Source: Methylobacterium aerolatum | GTDB lineage: Bacteria > Pseudomonadota > Alphaproteobacteria > Rhizobiales > Beijerinckiaceae | DNA length: 55,045 bases | Reading direction: 5' to 3' | Assembly (NCBI RefSeq): GCF_022179085.1 | Contig: NZ_BPQE01000022.1 | Span: forward strand, 1-55,045 | Part shown: piece after piece, positions 18,849 to 27,225 of the stretch | Layout: each line of letters starts with the position of its first letter | Position numbering within the stretch: the first letter of the stretch is position 1 | Position numbers and translations under genes: made by a program | Notes under the pieces: model-generated | Databases searched by the model: none | Told to the model about the DNA's origin: nothing | The model's input: the letters and a program-made list of their open reading frames with translations, nothing else

Positions 18849-20840
18849 GTGCGTTCGCTCCAGCGTTTCCGCCTTCATCCACCGTCCGCCGTGCGCCTGC
18901 TGTCCGCCGCGTGGCTCGCCTGCGGCGCGAGCCTCGCGCTGACGGAGCCCGCCCGCGCCTTCGATTGGTTCGGCCTGTTCGGCTCCGAGCCCGAGCCGCC
19001 GGCGCCGAGCGCGACGGCGCTGCCCTACGCGGCAAAGATCACCGGCACCGACGATTCGGACGTCCTCACCGCCGTGCAGGACGCCTCCGTCCTCTATCGC
19101 CTGCGCCAGGAAGGGCCGCCGGACGGGGAGGGGCTCGTCCGCCGGGCGGAGGCCGATCTCGGCAAGATCGCGGACGTGCTGTCGGGCTACGGCTACTACC
19201 AGGGCCGCGTCGAGATCCGCATCGACGGCGTACCCGTCGCCCCCGGCCGCACGGAGGCGGCGGTGCGCGCCGCCGAGCGCTGGCGCAACCGGGGCCTCGT
19301 GCCGGTCAAGGTCGCGGTCGATCTCGGACCGCTCTACACTCTCCGCCGGATCGCGGTGCGGGACCGGAACGGTCTGCGCCTGCCGGAGGAGACCGTTCCG
19401 CCGCGCCTCACCCGCGTGGACGACGACGTTCCCGCCCGCTCCGCGACGGTGCTCGCCCGCGAGGCCCTGATCGTCGATCACCTGCGCAGCCTCGGGCATC
19501 CCTTCGCCAAGGTGGTGTCCCGCGACCCCGTGGTGGATGACGCCGCCCACGTCATGGACGTGACCTTCACCCTCGAACCGGGACCCGTGGCCGGGCTCGG
19601 CCAAGTGAGCGTCCGCGGCGCCGAGGGCATCGACCCGGCCACGATCCGCTCCTTCATCTATGCCGAACCGGGGGACCCGTACTCGCCGCAGGCGGTGGCC
19701 GCGATCCGCCGCTCGGTGGCGCGGATCGAGGGCATCGGCTCGGTGCGGGTGCGCGAGGGCGAGACCCTCGACGCCAACGGCAACCTGCCGCTCTTCGTGG
19801 ACCTGACGGAGCGCGAGCGGAACCTCGTCGGCGTCTCGGCCCGCTACTCCACCGTCGATGGGCCGGGGGTGCGCGCCTACTACGCCAACCGCAACCTGTT
19901 CGGCGGCGGCGAGACCTTCCGGCTCGATGCCGACATCTACTACCTCGGCCTCGGCTACGATCCCTTCGCACAGCAGCGCAAGCTCGCGGGCATCGGCACC
20001 AACGGGCTCGGCGGGCGCCTCTCGGCCACCTACGTGCAGCCCGCCCTCTGGGGCACCCGCAACGACTTCCTGGCCAACGTCTTCGTCGCCCGCGAGGTGC
20101 AGCAGAGCTACCTTGTGGACGGCGGCGGCGCCTCGGGATCGATCCGCCACCGGTTCTCGGACACGTTCTCGGCGCAGATCGGCCTCGACGCGCAGGTCGG
20201 CCGCTCGCAGGACGCGCTCGGGACCGTGAACTACCGGCTGATCGGCGTGCCGGCCTCCGTCACCTACGATTCGACCGACAGCCTGCTCGACCCGACCAAG
20301 GGCTTCCGGGCCATCGCCTCCCTCGCCGCCTATCCAGGCGCCGTCTCGGATCCGGGCATCCTCGTCGCGAAGGCGCAAGGCTCGACCTACTACTCCCTCG
20401 ACGACGAATCCCGCTTCATCCTCGCCGGCCGCATCGGCTTCGGCTCGGTCTCGGGGGCGAAGCTCGGCGAGATCCCGGACAACTTCCGCTTCTTCGCTGG
20501 CGGCGGCGGCTCGGTGCGCGGCTACCCCTACCGGACGCTCGGCCCCATCGGCCCGTTCAACCTGCCCATCGGCGGCCGCAGCCTGCTCGAAGCCTCGATT
20601 GAGGCGCGGATCAAGGTGACGGACACGATCGGCGTGGTGCCGTTCTTCGACGCAGGCACGGCCTTCGCTTCGTCCCTGCCGAATTTCGACGAGACCATCC
20701 GCAAGTCCGTCGGCATCGGCCTGCGCTACTACACCGGCATCGGTCCGATCCGCGCCGATCTCGCCTTCCCCCTCGATGCCTACAAGGGCGGCCACGTCCG
20801 CCCCGCCGTCCTGTATCTGAGCCTCGGGCAGGCGTTCTGA
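18849..20840 (+). CDS. tamA: TamA: Omp85-family outer-membrane assembly factor (autotransporter assembly complex)
   Basis: Outer-membrane half of the TAM complex, which with TamB helps insert outer-membrane proteins and move lipids. The protein has 663 residues from the chosen GTG 18849. A signal peptide runs to about ALTEPARAFDWF. POTRA domains fill the N-terminal half (for example YYQGRVEIRIDGVPV and VKVAVDLGPLYTLRRIAV). The C-terminal half is a 16-strand Omp85 barrel with the GGGGSVRGYPYR motif (VRGY of the inward L6 loop) and the terminal strand AVLYLSLGQAF ending in Phe. GTG 18717 would add 44 Arg-rich residues before the signal peptide and is less likely. The stop overlaps the tamB ATG (TGATG), so the two are translationally coupled. 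Confidence 0.9.
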   Translation: MRSLQRFRLHPPSAVRLLSAAWLACGASLALTEPARAFDWFGLFGSEPEPPAPSATALPYAAKITGTDDSDVLTAVQDASVLYRLRQEGPPDGEGLVRRAEADLGKIADVLSGYGYYQGRVEIRIDGVPVAPGRTEAAVRAAERWRNRGLVPVKVAVDLGPLYTLRRIAVRDRNGLRLPEETVPPRLTRVDDDVPARSATVLAREALIVDHLRSLGHPFAKVVSRDPVVDDAAHVMDVTFTLEPGPVAGLGQVSVRGAEGIDPATIRSFIYAEPGDPYSPQAVAAIRRSVARIEGIGSVRVREGETLDANGNLPLFVDLTERERNLVGVSARYSTVDGPGVRAYYANRNLFGGGETFRLDADIYYLGLGYDPFAQQRKLAGIGTNGLGGRLSATYVQPALWGTRNDFLANVFVAREVQQSYLVDGGGASGSIRHRFSDTFSAQIGLDAQVGRSQDALGTVNYRLIGVPASVTYDSTDSLLDPTKGFRAIASLAAYPGAVSDPGILVAKAQGSTYYSLDDESRFILAGRIGFGSVSGAKLGEIPDNFRFFAGGGGSVRGYPYRTLGPIGPFNLPIGGRSLLEASIEARIKVTDTIGVVPFFDAGTAFASSLPNFDETIRKSVGIGLRYYTGIGPIRADLAFPLDAYKGGHVRPAVLYLSLGQAF

Positions 20841-23800
20841 TGGGTTTTTGCCAAGCACGACCCGGGTCTCACCCGCGACACACCCTCGTCCCCCTTGTGG
20901 GGAGGAGTGGGAGGTGCAGGAGGGACCGCCGAGCTCCATCCGGCACCACCCTGAACCCCTCCCCACGAGGGGGAGGGGGATTTCGGCTCGCCGCCCTCCT
21001 CCTCGCCCTCTGCCTCCTCACGCTCGCCCCCTTCGCCACCCGCGCCGACGACGCGGAGAAATCCGTCCTGGGCGGGCTGCTGTCCAAGGCCCTTTCCACC
21101 CCCGCCTCGCGGGTGTCCATCGGCGCGGTGGACGGCGCGCTCTCCGCGGACGCGACGATCCGCGACGTGCAGGTGAGCGACCGGGCCGGGGTCTGGCTGA
21201 AGCTCGACAAGGCGCGGATCTCGTGGCGCCGCCTCGCCCTGCTCTCGGGACGGCTGGAGGTCGACACCCTGGAGGTCGGCCGCCTCGAAGTCCTGCGCAA
21301 GCCGCTGCCCGGACCGACGCCGGAGGAAGCCAAGCCCGACGGCAAGTTGCTGCCGGATCTTCCCGTGAAGGTCGAGGTGAAGAGCTTCACCCTCGCGGAG
21401 CTGGTGCTGGGCGAGGACATCGCCGGCCAGCCGGCCCGGCTCTCGGCCAAGGGACGGGCGAAGCTCGGCGCGGCGAGCGAGGGGCTGGACCTGCGGGCCG
21501 AGGCCAAGCGCCTCGACGCGGCCGGGTTCTTCACCCTGACGCTGGCCTACATCCCGAAGGGCGACAAGCTCGACCTGAAGGCCAATCTCCTGGAGGAGGC
21601 CGGCGGCCTGCTCTCGAAGGCCGCCTCGATCCCCGGCACGCCGCCCATCGCCTTCGACCTCGACGGCACGGGCACGCTGGACGCCTGGAACGCCCGGCTC
21701 GACTTCACCGCCGGCCCGGAGATCGGCGCCAAGGGCGGCGCCAGGATCTCCCGCATCGGCGCCGAGCGGCGCCTCTCCCTCGACCTCGCCGCCCGGATCG
21801 AGGGCCTCGTGCCCGGCCCCGCCGCCTCGATCTTCGCGGGCACCACCAAGCTCGACGGCGGACTGTCCTTCGCCGACAGCGGCGCCTTCCGCATCGACCG
21901 GCTGGAACTCGCCTCGCGCACCGCCCGCCTTGCGGCCTCGGGCGGCATCACCGCCGACCGCGTCGCCGACCTCAGCCTCCAGGCCCGCGCCCTGCCCACC
22001 GAGGGCGAGGTGACGAAGGCGGGCGAGGCGGAGATTGCCAAGCTCGTCTTCGACGGCAGCCTGAAGGGGCCGCTCACAGCGCCCACCATCCGCGGCAGCC
22101 TCGACGCCGCCGGCCTGCGCAGCCGGGATTCCGGCCTCGACAAGGTGGTGGGCACCCTCAGCGTCGTGCCGGAGGGCGATGCGAAGGCCGGGCGCTTCGC
22201 CATCGCGGCGGACGGCGACGCAGAGGGCCTGCGCCTCGCCGACCCGGCGCTGCGCCGGGCCATCGGCGGAAGCGCGAAGCTGACGCTGCGCGCCACCTCC
22301 GGCCCCGACGGGGTCATCGACGTCACCCGCCTCACCGCCGCCTCCGAGACGGCGCGGGCCTCCTATGCCGGGCGGATCGGGCAGAACGTCCTTGCCGGCA
22401 CCCTCGACGCGGCGCTGCCCGACCTCGCGGTGTTCTCCGGCCTCGCCGGGCGCGGGCTGGCCGGAAGCCTCGATGCCAAGGCGCGGCTGTCGGGCGATCC
22501 GGCGCGCAAGGCGCTCGCCGCCGACCTCACCGTCACCACGGCGGGCCTCGTCACCGGCCTCGGCCCGGCGGACCGCCTGCTCGGCCGCTCCCCCGGACTC
22601 ACCGGCCGCGTCTCGCGCACCTATGATGGCTACGGCTTCGACCACCTGCACCTCGACGGGGCCGGCCTCTCCGCCTCGATCCAGGGCGAGGCGACGGCGC
22701 GGGCGGCCAATGTCGGCGCCCGCGTCGACCTCAAGAGCCTGGCCGACCTCGATTCCCGCTTCACCGGCCGGGCCGCCCTCGACGCCAAGCTCACCGGCTC
22801 CCTGGAGAAGCCCGACGTCGCCCTCGCCCTCACGGCGCCCTCGGCCACCGCCGACGGCAAGCCGATCCGCAACCTCGCCGTCGAGGCGGCCCTGACGGAT
22901 GCCCTCGGAGCCGCCGACGGCACGCTGAAGCTCTCCGGCGACGTGGCCGGCAAGCCGCTCTCCGGCGGCGGCCATCTCGCCCGTACGACGACCCCGGCGG
23001 GGATCGACTGGGTGCTCGACCGCCTCGCCCTCGCCCTCGGCTCCGTGGCGGTGGATGGCCGGGCGACCGTGGCCGAGGCGACCCGCCTCGCGGAGGGCTC
23101 GCTCACCATCAAGGCCGGGGACCTCGACGATCTCTCGCCACTCTCCCCCGAACCCCTCGCCGGGCGCCTCGACGCCGCCGTCACCCTGTCCCGCGCCGCC
23201 GGGCGGCAGGACGCCGCGATCCGCGCCACGGGCTCGGGCCTGCGCTACGGCAGCACCGGGTTGGGACGGCTCGATGCGGATCTGCGCGGGGGCGACCTCC
23301 TCGCCCGCCCGGTCCTCGACGGTCATCTCGACGCGGACCGGGTCGCGACCGCGGGCCAGGTGATCGACAGCCTGCGGCTCGCCGCCACCGGCACACCGGC
23401 GGCGAGCGACGTGACGCTCGTGGCCCGCGCCCGGGGTTTCGCCCTCGACGGCGCCGCCCGCCTCATCCCCGGCACGGCGACGCGGATCGAGATCGCGCGG
23501 CTCTCGGCCGCCCGGGGCGGCGACCGCTTCGCCCTCACCGGCCCGGCGGCGATCACCCTCGCGGAGGGCGGCGCCGTGATCGAGAACCTGTCCGTCGCGG
23601 CGGGCGCGGGCCGCGTCGAGGTCGCGGGCCGGGCGGGCCGGGACCTCGACCTCACGGTGAGGATCCACGCCCTGCCGCTCGCGCTCGCCCGGATCGCCGC
23701 GCCGGACCTCGCCTTATCTGGCACCCTCGAGGGCGAGGCCGTGCTCCACGGGCCCGCCACCCGGCCGGAGGGGCGCTACAGCGTGCGCGCCTCCCGCGTG

Positions 23801-25285
23801 GTCGCGCCCCAGACCCGCAGCGCCGGACTCCCGCCCATCGACGCCGAGGCGAAGGGCACCCTCTCGGAGGGCCAAGCGCAGATCGACGGCAAGGTGAGTG
23901 CCGGGCGCGGCGTCGCCTTGACGCTGGCGGGATCGATCCCGATCGAGCCCGGCGGCCCCCTGGGCGTCCGGGCCAAGGGCACCCTAGACGCGGCGCTCGC
24001 CAACTCGCTCCTCAGCGTCGGCGGGCAGAGCGTGACGGGCCGGGTCGCCATCGACGGCGGCGCCACGGGGACGCTCGCCGCCCCCCGCGCCGAGGGCAGC
24101 GCCACGCTCGCCGGCGGCACCTTCACCGACCCGCTGAACGGCATCCGCCTGACGGGGATCGAGGGCCGCGTGACCGGGCGGGGCGACAGCCTCGTCGTGG
24201 AGCGCCTCACCGCCGCGACCCGCAACGGCGGGCGGATCGAGGTCGCGGGCCGGGTGGCCCTGGAACCGGCCGGCGGCTTCCCCGGGCAATTCCGCGTCAC
24301 CGCGCAGCGGGCGGAACTCGTCTCCAGCCCCCTCATGACGGCGGTGGCGGGGCTCGACCTGTCGCTCAGCGGTCCGCTGGCCCGCACCCCGAAGATCACC
24401 GGCCGGGTCGATGTCGCCTCGATCGACGTGGCGGTGCCGGATCGCCTGCCTGCCACCGCCCGGCCTCTGCCGGGGGTGCGCCACGTCAACACGCCGCCGG
24501 AGCTGCGCGCCCGCCTCGCCCGGCGCGCGGCCACCAAGACCGCCGCCTCGACCCGGGGCCGGAAGGCGGCGGCCCCCTTCGACGCCACCCTCGACGTGGC
24601 GGTTGACGCCCCCGGCCGCATCTTCGTGCGCGGGCGGGGCATCGATGCCGAACTCGGCGGCTCCTTGCGGATCACCGGCTCGTCGCGGGACCCGCGGGCG
24701 GTGGGCGAGTTCGCCATGCGCCGGGGCCGGTTCGACCTCGTGGGCCAGCGCCTCGACTTCGACCGGGGCCGCCTGACCTTCGCGGGCAGCCTGACGACGC
24801 CCGACCTCGACTTCTCGGCCCAGACCAAGGCCGGGGACGTGACCGCGCGGGTGCTGGTGACGGGGGCGGCCGACACGCCGCAATTCGCCCTCACCTCCGA
24901 TCCCGTCCTGCCGCAGGACGAGATCCTGTCGCGCCTCCTGTTCAAGAAGGCGGCGGGCGGCCTCTCGGCCTTCCAGGCGCTGCAACTGGCCCAGGCCGTG
25001 GCGCAGCTCTCGGGCGGCTCGGCGGGACCGGACGTGTTCGAGCAGGCGCGCAAGGGGCTCGGCCTCGACAGCCTCGACGTCTCGACCGGCGCCAGCGGCG
25101 GCCCGGCGCTCGGCGCCTCGCGCTACATCTCCGACCGGGTCAGCATCGGCGTGAAGGCCGGGGCCAAGCCCTCCGACACCGCCGTGGGCGTCGACGTGGA
25201 CGTGACCCGGCGGATCAAGCTGAAGGGCGAGGCCGGAAGCGACGGCCGCACCAGCCTCGGCGTGGGTGCGGAATACGAATGGTGA
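20840..25285 (+). CDS. tamB: TamB: translocation and assembly module inner-membrane protein
   Basis: Inner-membrane-anchored periplasm-spanning partner of TamA. The protein has 1481 residues, normal for the family. The membrane anchor is FRLAALLLALCLLTLAPFA, about residues 48-66. It is followed by a very long run of beta-strand repeats in the AsmA/TamB style and the C-terminal DUF490 domain, ending LGVGAEYEW. The C-terminal GRFDLVGQRLDFDRGRLTF and DEILSRLLFKKAAGGLSAFQALQLAQA segments are the strongest family signatures. The first ~45 residues (rich in Arg/Pro/Gly, ending NPSPRGGGG) come from an inverted-repeat element inserted at the tamA-tamB junction and precede the signal anchor. A GTG inside that element (20897) could be the real start. 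Confidence 0.9.
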   Translation: MGFCQARPGSHPRHTLVPLVGRSGRCRRDRRAPSGTTLNPSPRGGGGFRLAALLLALCLLTLAPFATRADDAEKSVLGGLLSKALSTPASRVSIGAVDGALSADATIRDVQVSDRAGVWLKLDKARISWRRLALLSGRLEVDTLEVGRLEVLRKPLPGPTPEEAKPDGKLLPDLPVKVEVKSFTLAELVLGEDIAGQPARLSAKGRAKLGAASEGLDLRAEAKRLDAAGFFTLTLAYIPKGDKLDLKANLLEEAGGLLSKAASIPGTPPIAFDLDGTGTLDAWNARLDFTAGPEIGAKGGARISRIGAERRLSLDLAARIEGLVPGPAASIFAGTTKLDGGLSFADSGAFRIDRLELASRTARLAASGGITADRVADLSLQARALPTEGEVTKAGEAEIAKLVFDGSLKGPLTAPTIRGSLDAAGLRSRDSGLDKVVGTLSVVPEGDAKAGRFAIAADGDAEGLRLADPALRRAIGGSAKLTLRATSGPDGVIDVTRLTAASETARASYAGRIGQNVLAGTLDAALPDLAVFSGLAGRGLAGSLDAKARLSGDPARKALAADLTVTTAGLVTGLGPADRLLGRSPGLTGRVSRTYDGYGFDHLHLDGAGLSASIQGEATARAANVGARVDLKSLADLDSRFTGRAALDAKLTGSLEKPDVALALTAPSATADGKPIRNLAVEAALTDALGAADGTLKLSGDVAGKPLSGGGHLARTTTPAGIDWVLDRLALALGSVAVDGRATVAEATRLAEGSLTIKAGDLDDLSPLSPEPLAGRLDAAVTLSRAAGRQDAAIRATGSGLRYGSTGLGRLDADLRGGDLLARPVLDGHLDADRVATAGQVIDSLRLAATGTPAASDVTLVARARGFALDGAARLIPGTATRIEIARLSAARGGDRFALTGPAAITLAEGGAVIENLSVAAGAGRVEVAGRAGRDLDLTVRIHALPLALARIAAPDLALSGTLEGEAVLHGPATRPEGRYSVRASRVVAPQTRSAGLPPIDAEAKGTLSEGQAQIDGKVSAGRGVALTLAGSIPIEPGGPLGVRAKGTLDAALANSLLSVGGQSVTGRVAIDGGATGTLAAPRAEGSATLAGGTFTDPLNGIRLTGIEGRVTGRGDSLVVERLTAATRNGGRIEVAGRVALEPAGGFPGQFRVTAQRAELVSSPLMTAVAGLDLSLSGPLARTPKITGRVDVASIDVAVPDRLPATARPLPGVRHVNTPPELRARLARRAATKTAASTRGRKAAAPFDATLDVAVDAPGRIFVRGRGIDAELGGSLRITGSSRDPRAVGEFAMRRGRFDLVGQRLDFDRGRLTFAGSLTTPDLDFSAQTKAGDVTARVLVTGAADTPQFALTSDPVLPQDEILSRLLFKKAAGGLSAFQALQLAQAVAQLSGGSAGPDVFEQARKGLGLDSLDVSTGASGGPALGASRYISDRVSIGVKAGAKPSDTAVGVDVDVTRRIKLKGEAGSDGRTSLGVGAEYEW
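20888..20975. repeat. Inverted repeat at the tamA-tamB junction, inside the tamB 5' end
   Basis: Left arm 20888-20905 and right arm 20958-20975 (CCTCCCCACGAGGGGGAG) are reverse complements with two mismatches over 18 bp, separated by 52 bp. The element is read in frame as the first part of TamB. This CCCCTTGTGGGGAGG type of palindrome looks like a mobile intergenic repeat. Confidence 0.8.
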
Positions 25286-25409
25286 GGGGATCCACGGCGC
25301 TCTCTCGCCCATGGGATCGACTTGGCGCGTCCTTGATCTAGTCTTGGTCTGCGCCCGGCACCACGGGCCGGGGGAGGCGGCCGGTCACGGCCGGTGAAAA
25401 GCTCAGGCG

Positions 25410-25727
25410 ATGGACGACCTCTACGAGACCGACGACGATCCCCCGGTGCCCGAGGGGGGCTTCCTCCGAAGGCTGCCGATCATCAACCGGCGCGGCCTCC
25501 ATGCCCGCGCCTCCGCGAAATTCGTGCAGACGGTGGAGCGCTACGACGCCACTGTAACGGTGACGCGGGCGGGCGAGACCGTGGGCGGACGCTCGATCAT
25601 GGGCCTGCTGACGCTGGGCGCGGCCAAGGGCACGACCATCGCCGTCACGGCCGTCGGCGCCGACGCCAGCGAAGCCCTCGACGGGATCGAGGCGCTGCTG
25701 GCGAACAAGTTCGGCGAGGACGAGTAG
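25410..25727 (+). CDS. HPr family phosphocarrier protein
   Basis: 105-residue histidine phosphocarrier protein. The active-site segment is NRRGLHARASAKFV with His31, which takes phosphate from enzyme I. The helix containing GGRSIMGLLTLGAAKG includes Ser62, the equivalent of Ser46, which HPr kinase phosphorylates in regulatory systems. There is an acidic N-terminal extension of about 18 residues compared with the usual ~88-residue HPr. Alphaproteobacterial HPr normally serves the regulatory nitrogen-PTS and often sits next to hprK and an EIIA gene; here neither is adjacent. It is convergent with nth, with a palindromic repeat between them that may act as terminator. Confidence 0.9.
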   Translation: MDDLYETDDDPPVPEGGFLRRLPIINRRGLHARASAKFVQTVERYDATVTVTRAGETVGGRSIMGLLTLGAAKGTTIAVTAVGADASEALDGIEALLANKFGEDE

Positions 25728-25780
25728 GGCGGCGCGCTCGGAGGGTGGCCGGAAAGGTCACGACGGAGCGTCTCATACAT

Positions 25781-25874
25781 CGTCATTGCGAGCGGCAGCG
25801 AAGCAATCCAGGGCAGCGGGACACTTCCAACAGTGGCGGATCCCTGGATTGCTTCGCTGACGCTCGCAATGACG
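25781..25874. repeat. Palindromic repeat with 33-bp arms between HPr and nth
   Basis: The left arm 25781-25813 (starts CGTCATTGCGAGCG, ends GAAGCAATCCAGGG) and right arm 25842-25874 are reverse complements with a single mismatch; the loop is 28 bp. The AGCGAAGCAATCCAGGG core recurs in the tandem array at 45.85-46.17 kb. The near-perfect arms suggest recent spread. It may also act as a bidirectional terminator between the convergent genes. Confidence 0.9.
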
Positions 25875-25915
25875 ACCTTTGGTCGAAAGACCGTCGCGAC
25901 CGTCCGGCCGGACAC

Positions 25916-26626
25916 TCAGGCGAAGGTGCCCTTCTCCGGCCACCCGCACAGGTCGGCCACCGGGCAGCGGGGGCAGGCGGGCTTGCGGGCCGTGCAGATG
26001 TCGCGCCCGTGGCGGAAGAGCCAGACATGGGCGCCGTCCTTGTAGGCATCGGGCACCACCTCGGCGAGGCCGTCGGCCACCGCATCCACGGTGCGGCCCG
26101 GCGCGAGGGGAATGCGGTTCGAGACCCGGAAGACGTGGGTGTCGACGGCGATCACCTTCTCCCCGAAGGCGAAATTCGCCGTCACCTCCGCCGACTTCCG
26201 GCCGATGCCGGGCAGGCGCCGGAGGTCCGCCGCCGTCCGCGGCACCTCGCCCCCGAAGGCACCGATGAGGGTCTCGCACAGCCGCATGATCGCCCGCGCC
26301 TTCGACGGGCCGAGGCCCACCGGACGGATGATGGTGAGAACCCGCTCCTCGCCGAGGGACAGGAGCGCCCTCGGCGTCGCGGCAACCGCGAACAGGTCGT
26401 CCGCGATCCGCGAGACGGTCGGTCCGGTGGACTGGGCGGACAGCAGAACCGTGACGAGCAGCCGGAACGGGTCGCCCCCGCGCAGGCCCGCCTTCGGATC
26501 GGGGTCGGCCTCGGACAGCCGCGCCATCACGGCGGCGACCCGCCCGGCCCCGTCCGAGGACGGTTCGGCGCGGCGGCGCCCCCCGGTTCGCGTACGCTTC
26601 AGCCCGTGGATCGCATCGTCGGCCAT
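25916..26626 (-). CDS. nth: Endonuclease III (DNA glycosylase/AP lyase)
   Basis: Base-excision repair enzyme that removes oxidised pyrimidines and nicks abasic sites. 236 residues. The helix-hairpin-helix LPGIGRKSAEV contains catalytic Lys144, and VDTHVFRVSNR holds catalytic Asp162. The [4Fe-4S] cluster ligands are complete: Cys211, 218, 221 and 227 in C-x6-C-x2-C-x5-C. The early LLSAQST segment supplies the flipping-loop Gln. The N-terminal ~25 residues are basic and not part of the fold. It ends facing HPr across the palindromic repeat. Confidence 0.94.
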   Translation of the reverse strand: MADDAIHGLKRTRTGGRRRAEPSSDGAGRVAAVMARLSEADPDPKAGLRGGDPFRLLVTVLLSAQSTGPTVSRIADDLFAVAATPRALLSLGEERVLTIIRPVGLGPSKARAIMRLCETLIGAFGGEVPRTAADLRRLPGIGRKSAEVTANFAFGEKVIAVDTHVFRVSNRIPLAPGRTVDAVADGLAEVVPDAYKDGAHVWLFRHGRDICTARKPACPRCPVADLCGWPEKGTFA

Positions 26627-26695
26627 GGGGAGGCAGGTAGGGCGGCCCGGACCGGCGGGGATCCTCCGGCGACGGGGCGCGGACGCCGCAGGCGA

Positions 26696-26983
26696 TCAGG
26701 CCACGGCGCCGACGACGCGGAGGGGCGACGGGCCGGGGGACGGCGCGGAATAGGGCGTTCCCGCCTCCGGGCGGATGCCGAGGAAGGCCTGCGCCGGGAT
26801 CGGCGTGCGACGGGTCGCGGCCATGCGGAGCGGCGCGGCCTCGGGGCCCGCCCGCCACAGGGCTTCGAGGCGCAGGCGCAACCGCGCCCCGACCGCCTCC
26901 AGCCGCGCCCGGCCCGGCATGGCCGTCGCCTCACCTGGCGCCGCCTCGGCCAGCCCGCCCCGGATCACGGTGAAACCTCGCAT
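26696..26983 (-). CDS. Hypothetical protein, 95 residues
   Basis: Unrecognised ORF upstream of nth on the same strand. It starts MRGFTVIRGGLAEAAPG. The middle is an Ala/Arg/Leu-rich amphipathic helix (ARLEAVGARLRLRLEALW), and the C-terminus is Pro-rich (TPYSAPSPGPSPLR). Over 90 percent of codons end in G or C, as in the confirmed genes here, which supports coding. The ribosome binding site (AGGGACGGG) is weak. No membrane segment or signal peptide is visible. It could be a lineage-specific protein; the alternative is a chance frame in GC-rich DNA. Confidence 0.5.
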   Translation of the reverse strand: MRGFTVIRGGLAEAAPGEATAMPGRARLEAVGARLRLRLEALWRAGPEAAPLRMAATRRTPIPAQAFLGIRPEAGTPYSAPSPGPSPLRVVGAVA

Positions 26984-27225
26984 CGTCGGCGGTCCCGTCC
27001 CTGCTCATCCCATCCCGGACCGGGACGTCGCGGCGCCCGCAAGGCGCCCGGCAACACACGCAAAGATGGAAATGCGCAGGAGGCCGACCGATCCACGGTA
27101 GCCTAATGCCGGGCCGGGCGATCCTGCTCCCGGGCTCCGCACTCCTCGTGGAAGACGGGAATCCCGGGGACAAGTGTTGCCGGGGGAGACGGTGAGGCGC
27201 CGGAGGCACGGCCCGCCGGCCGGCC

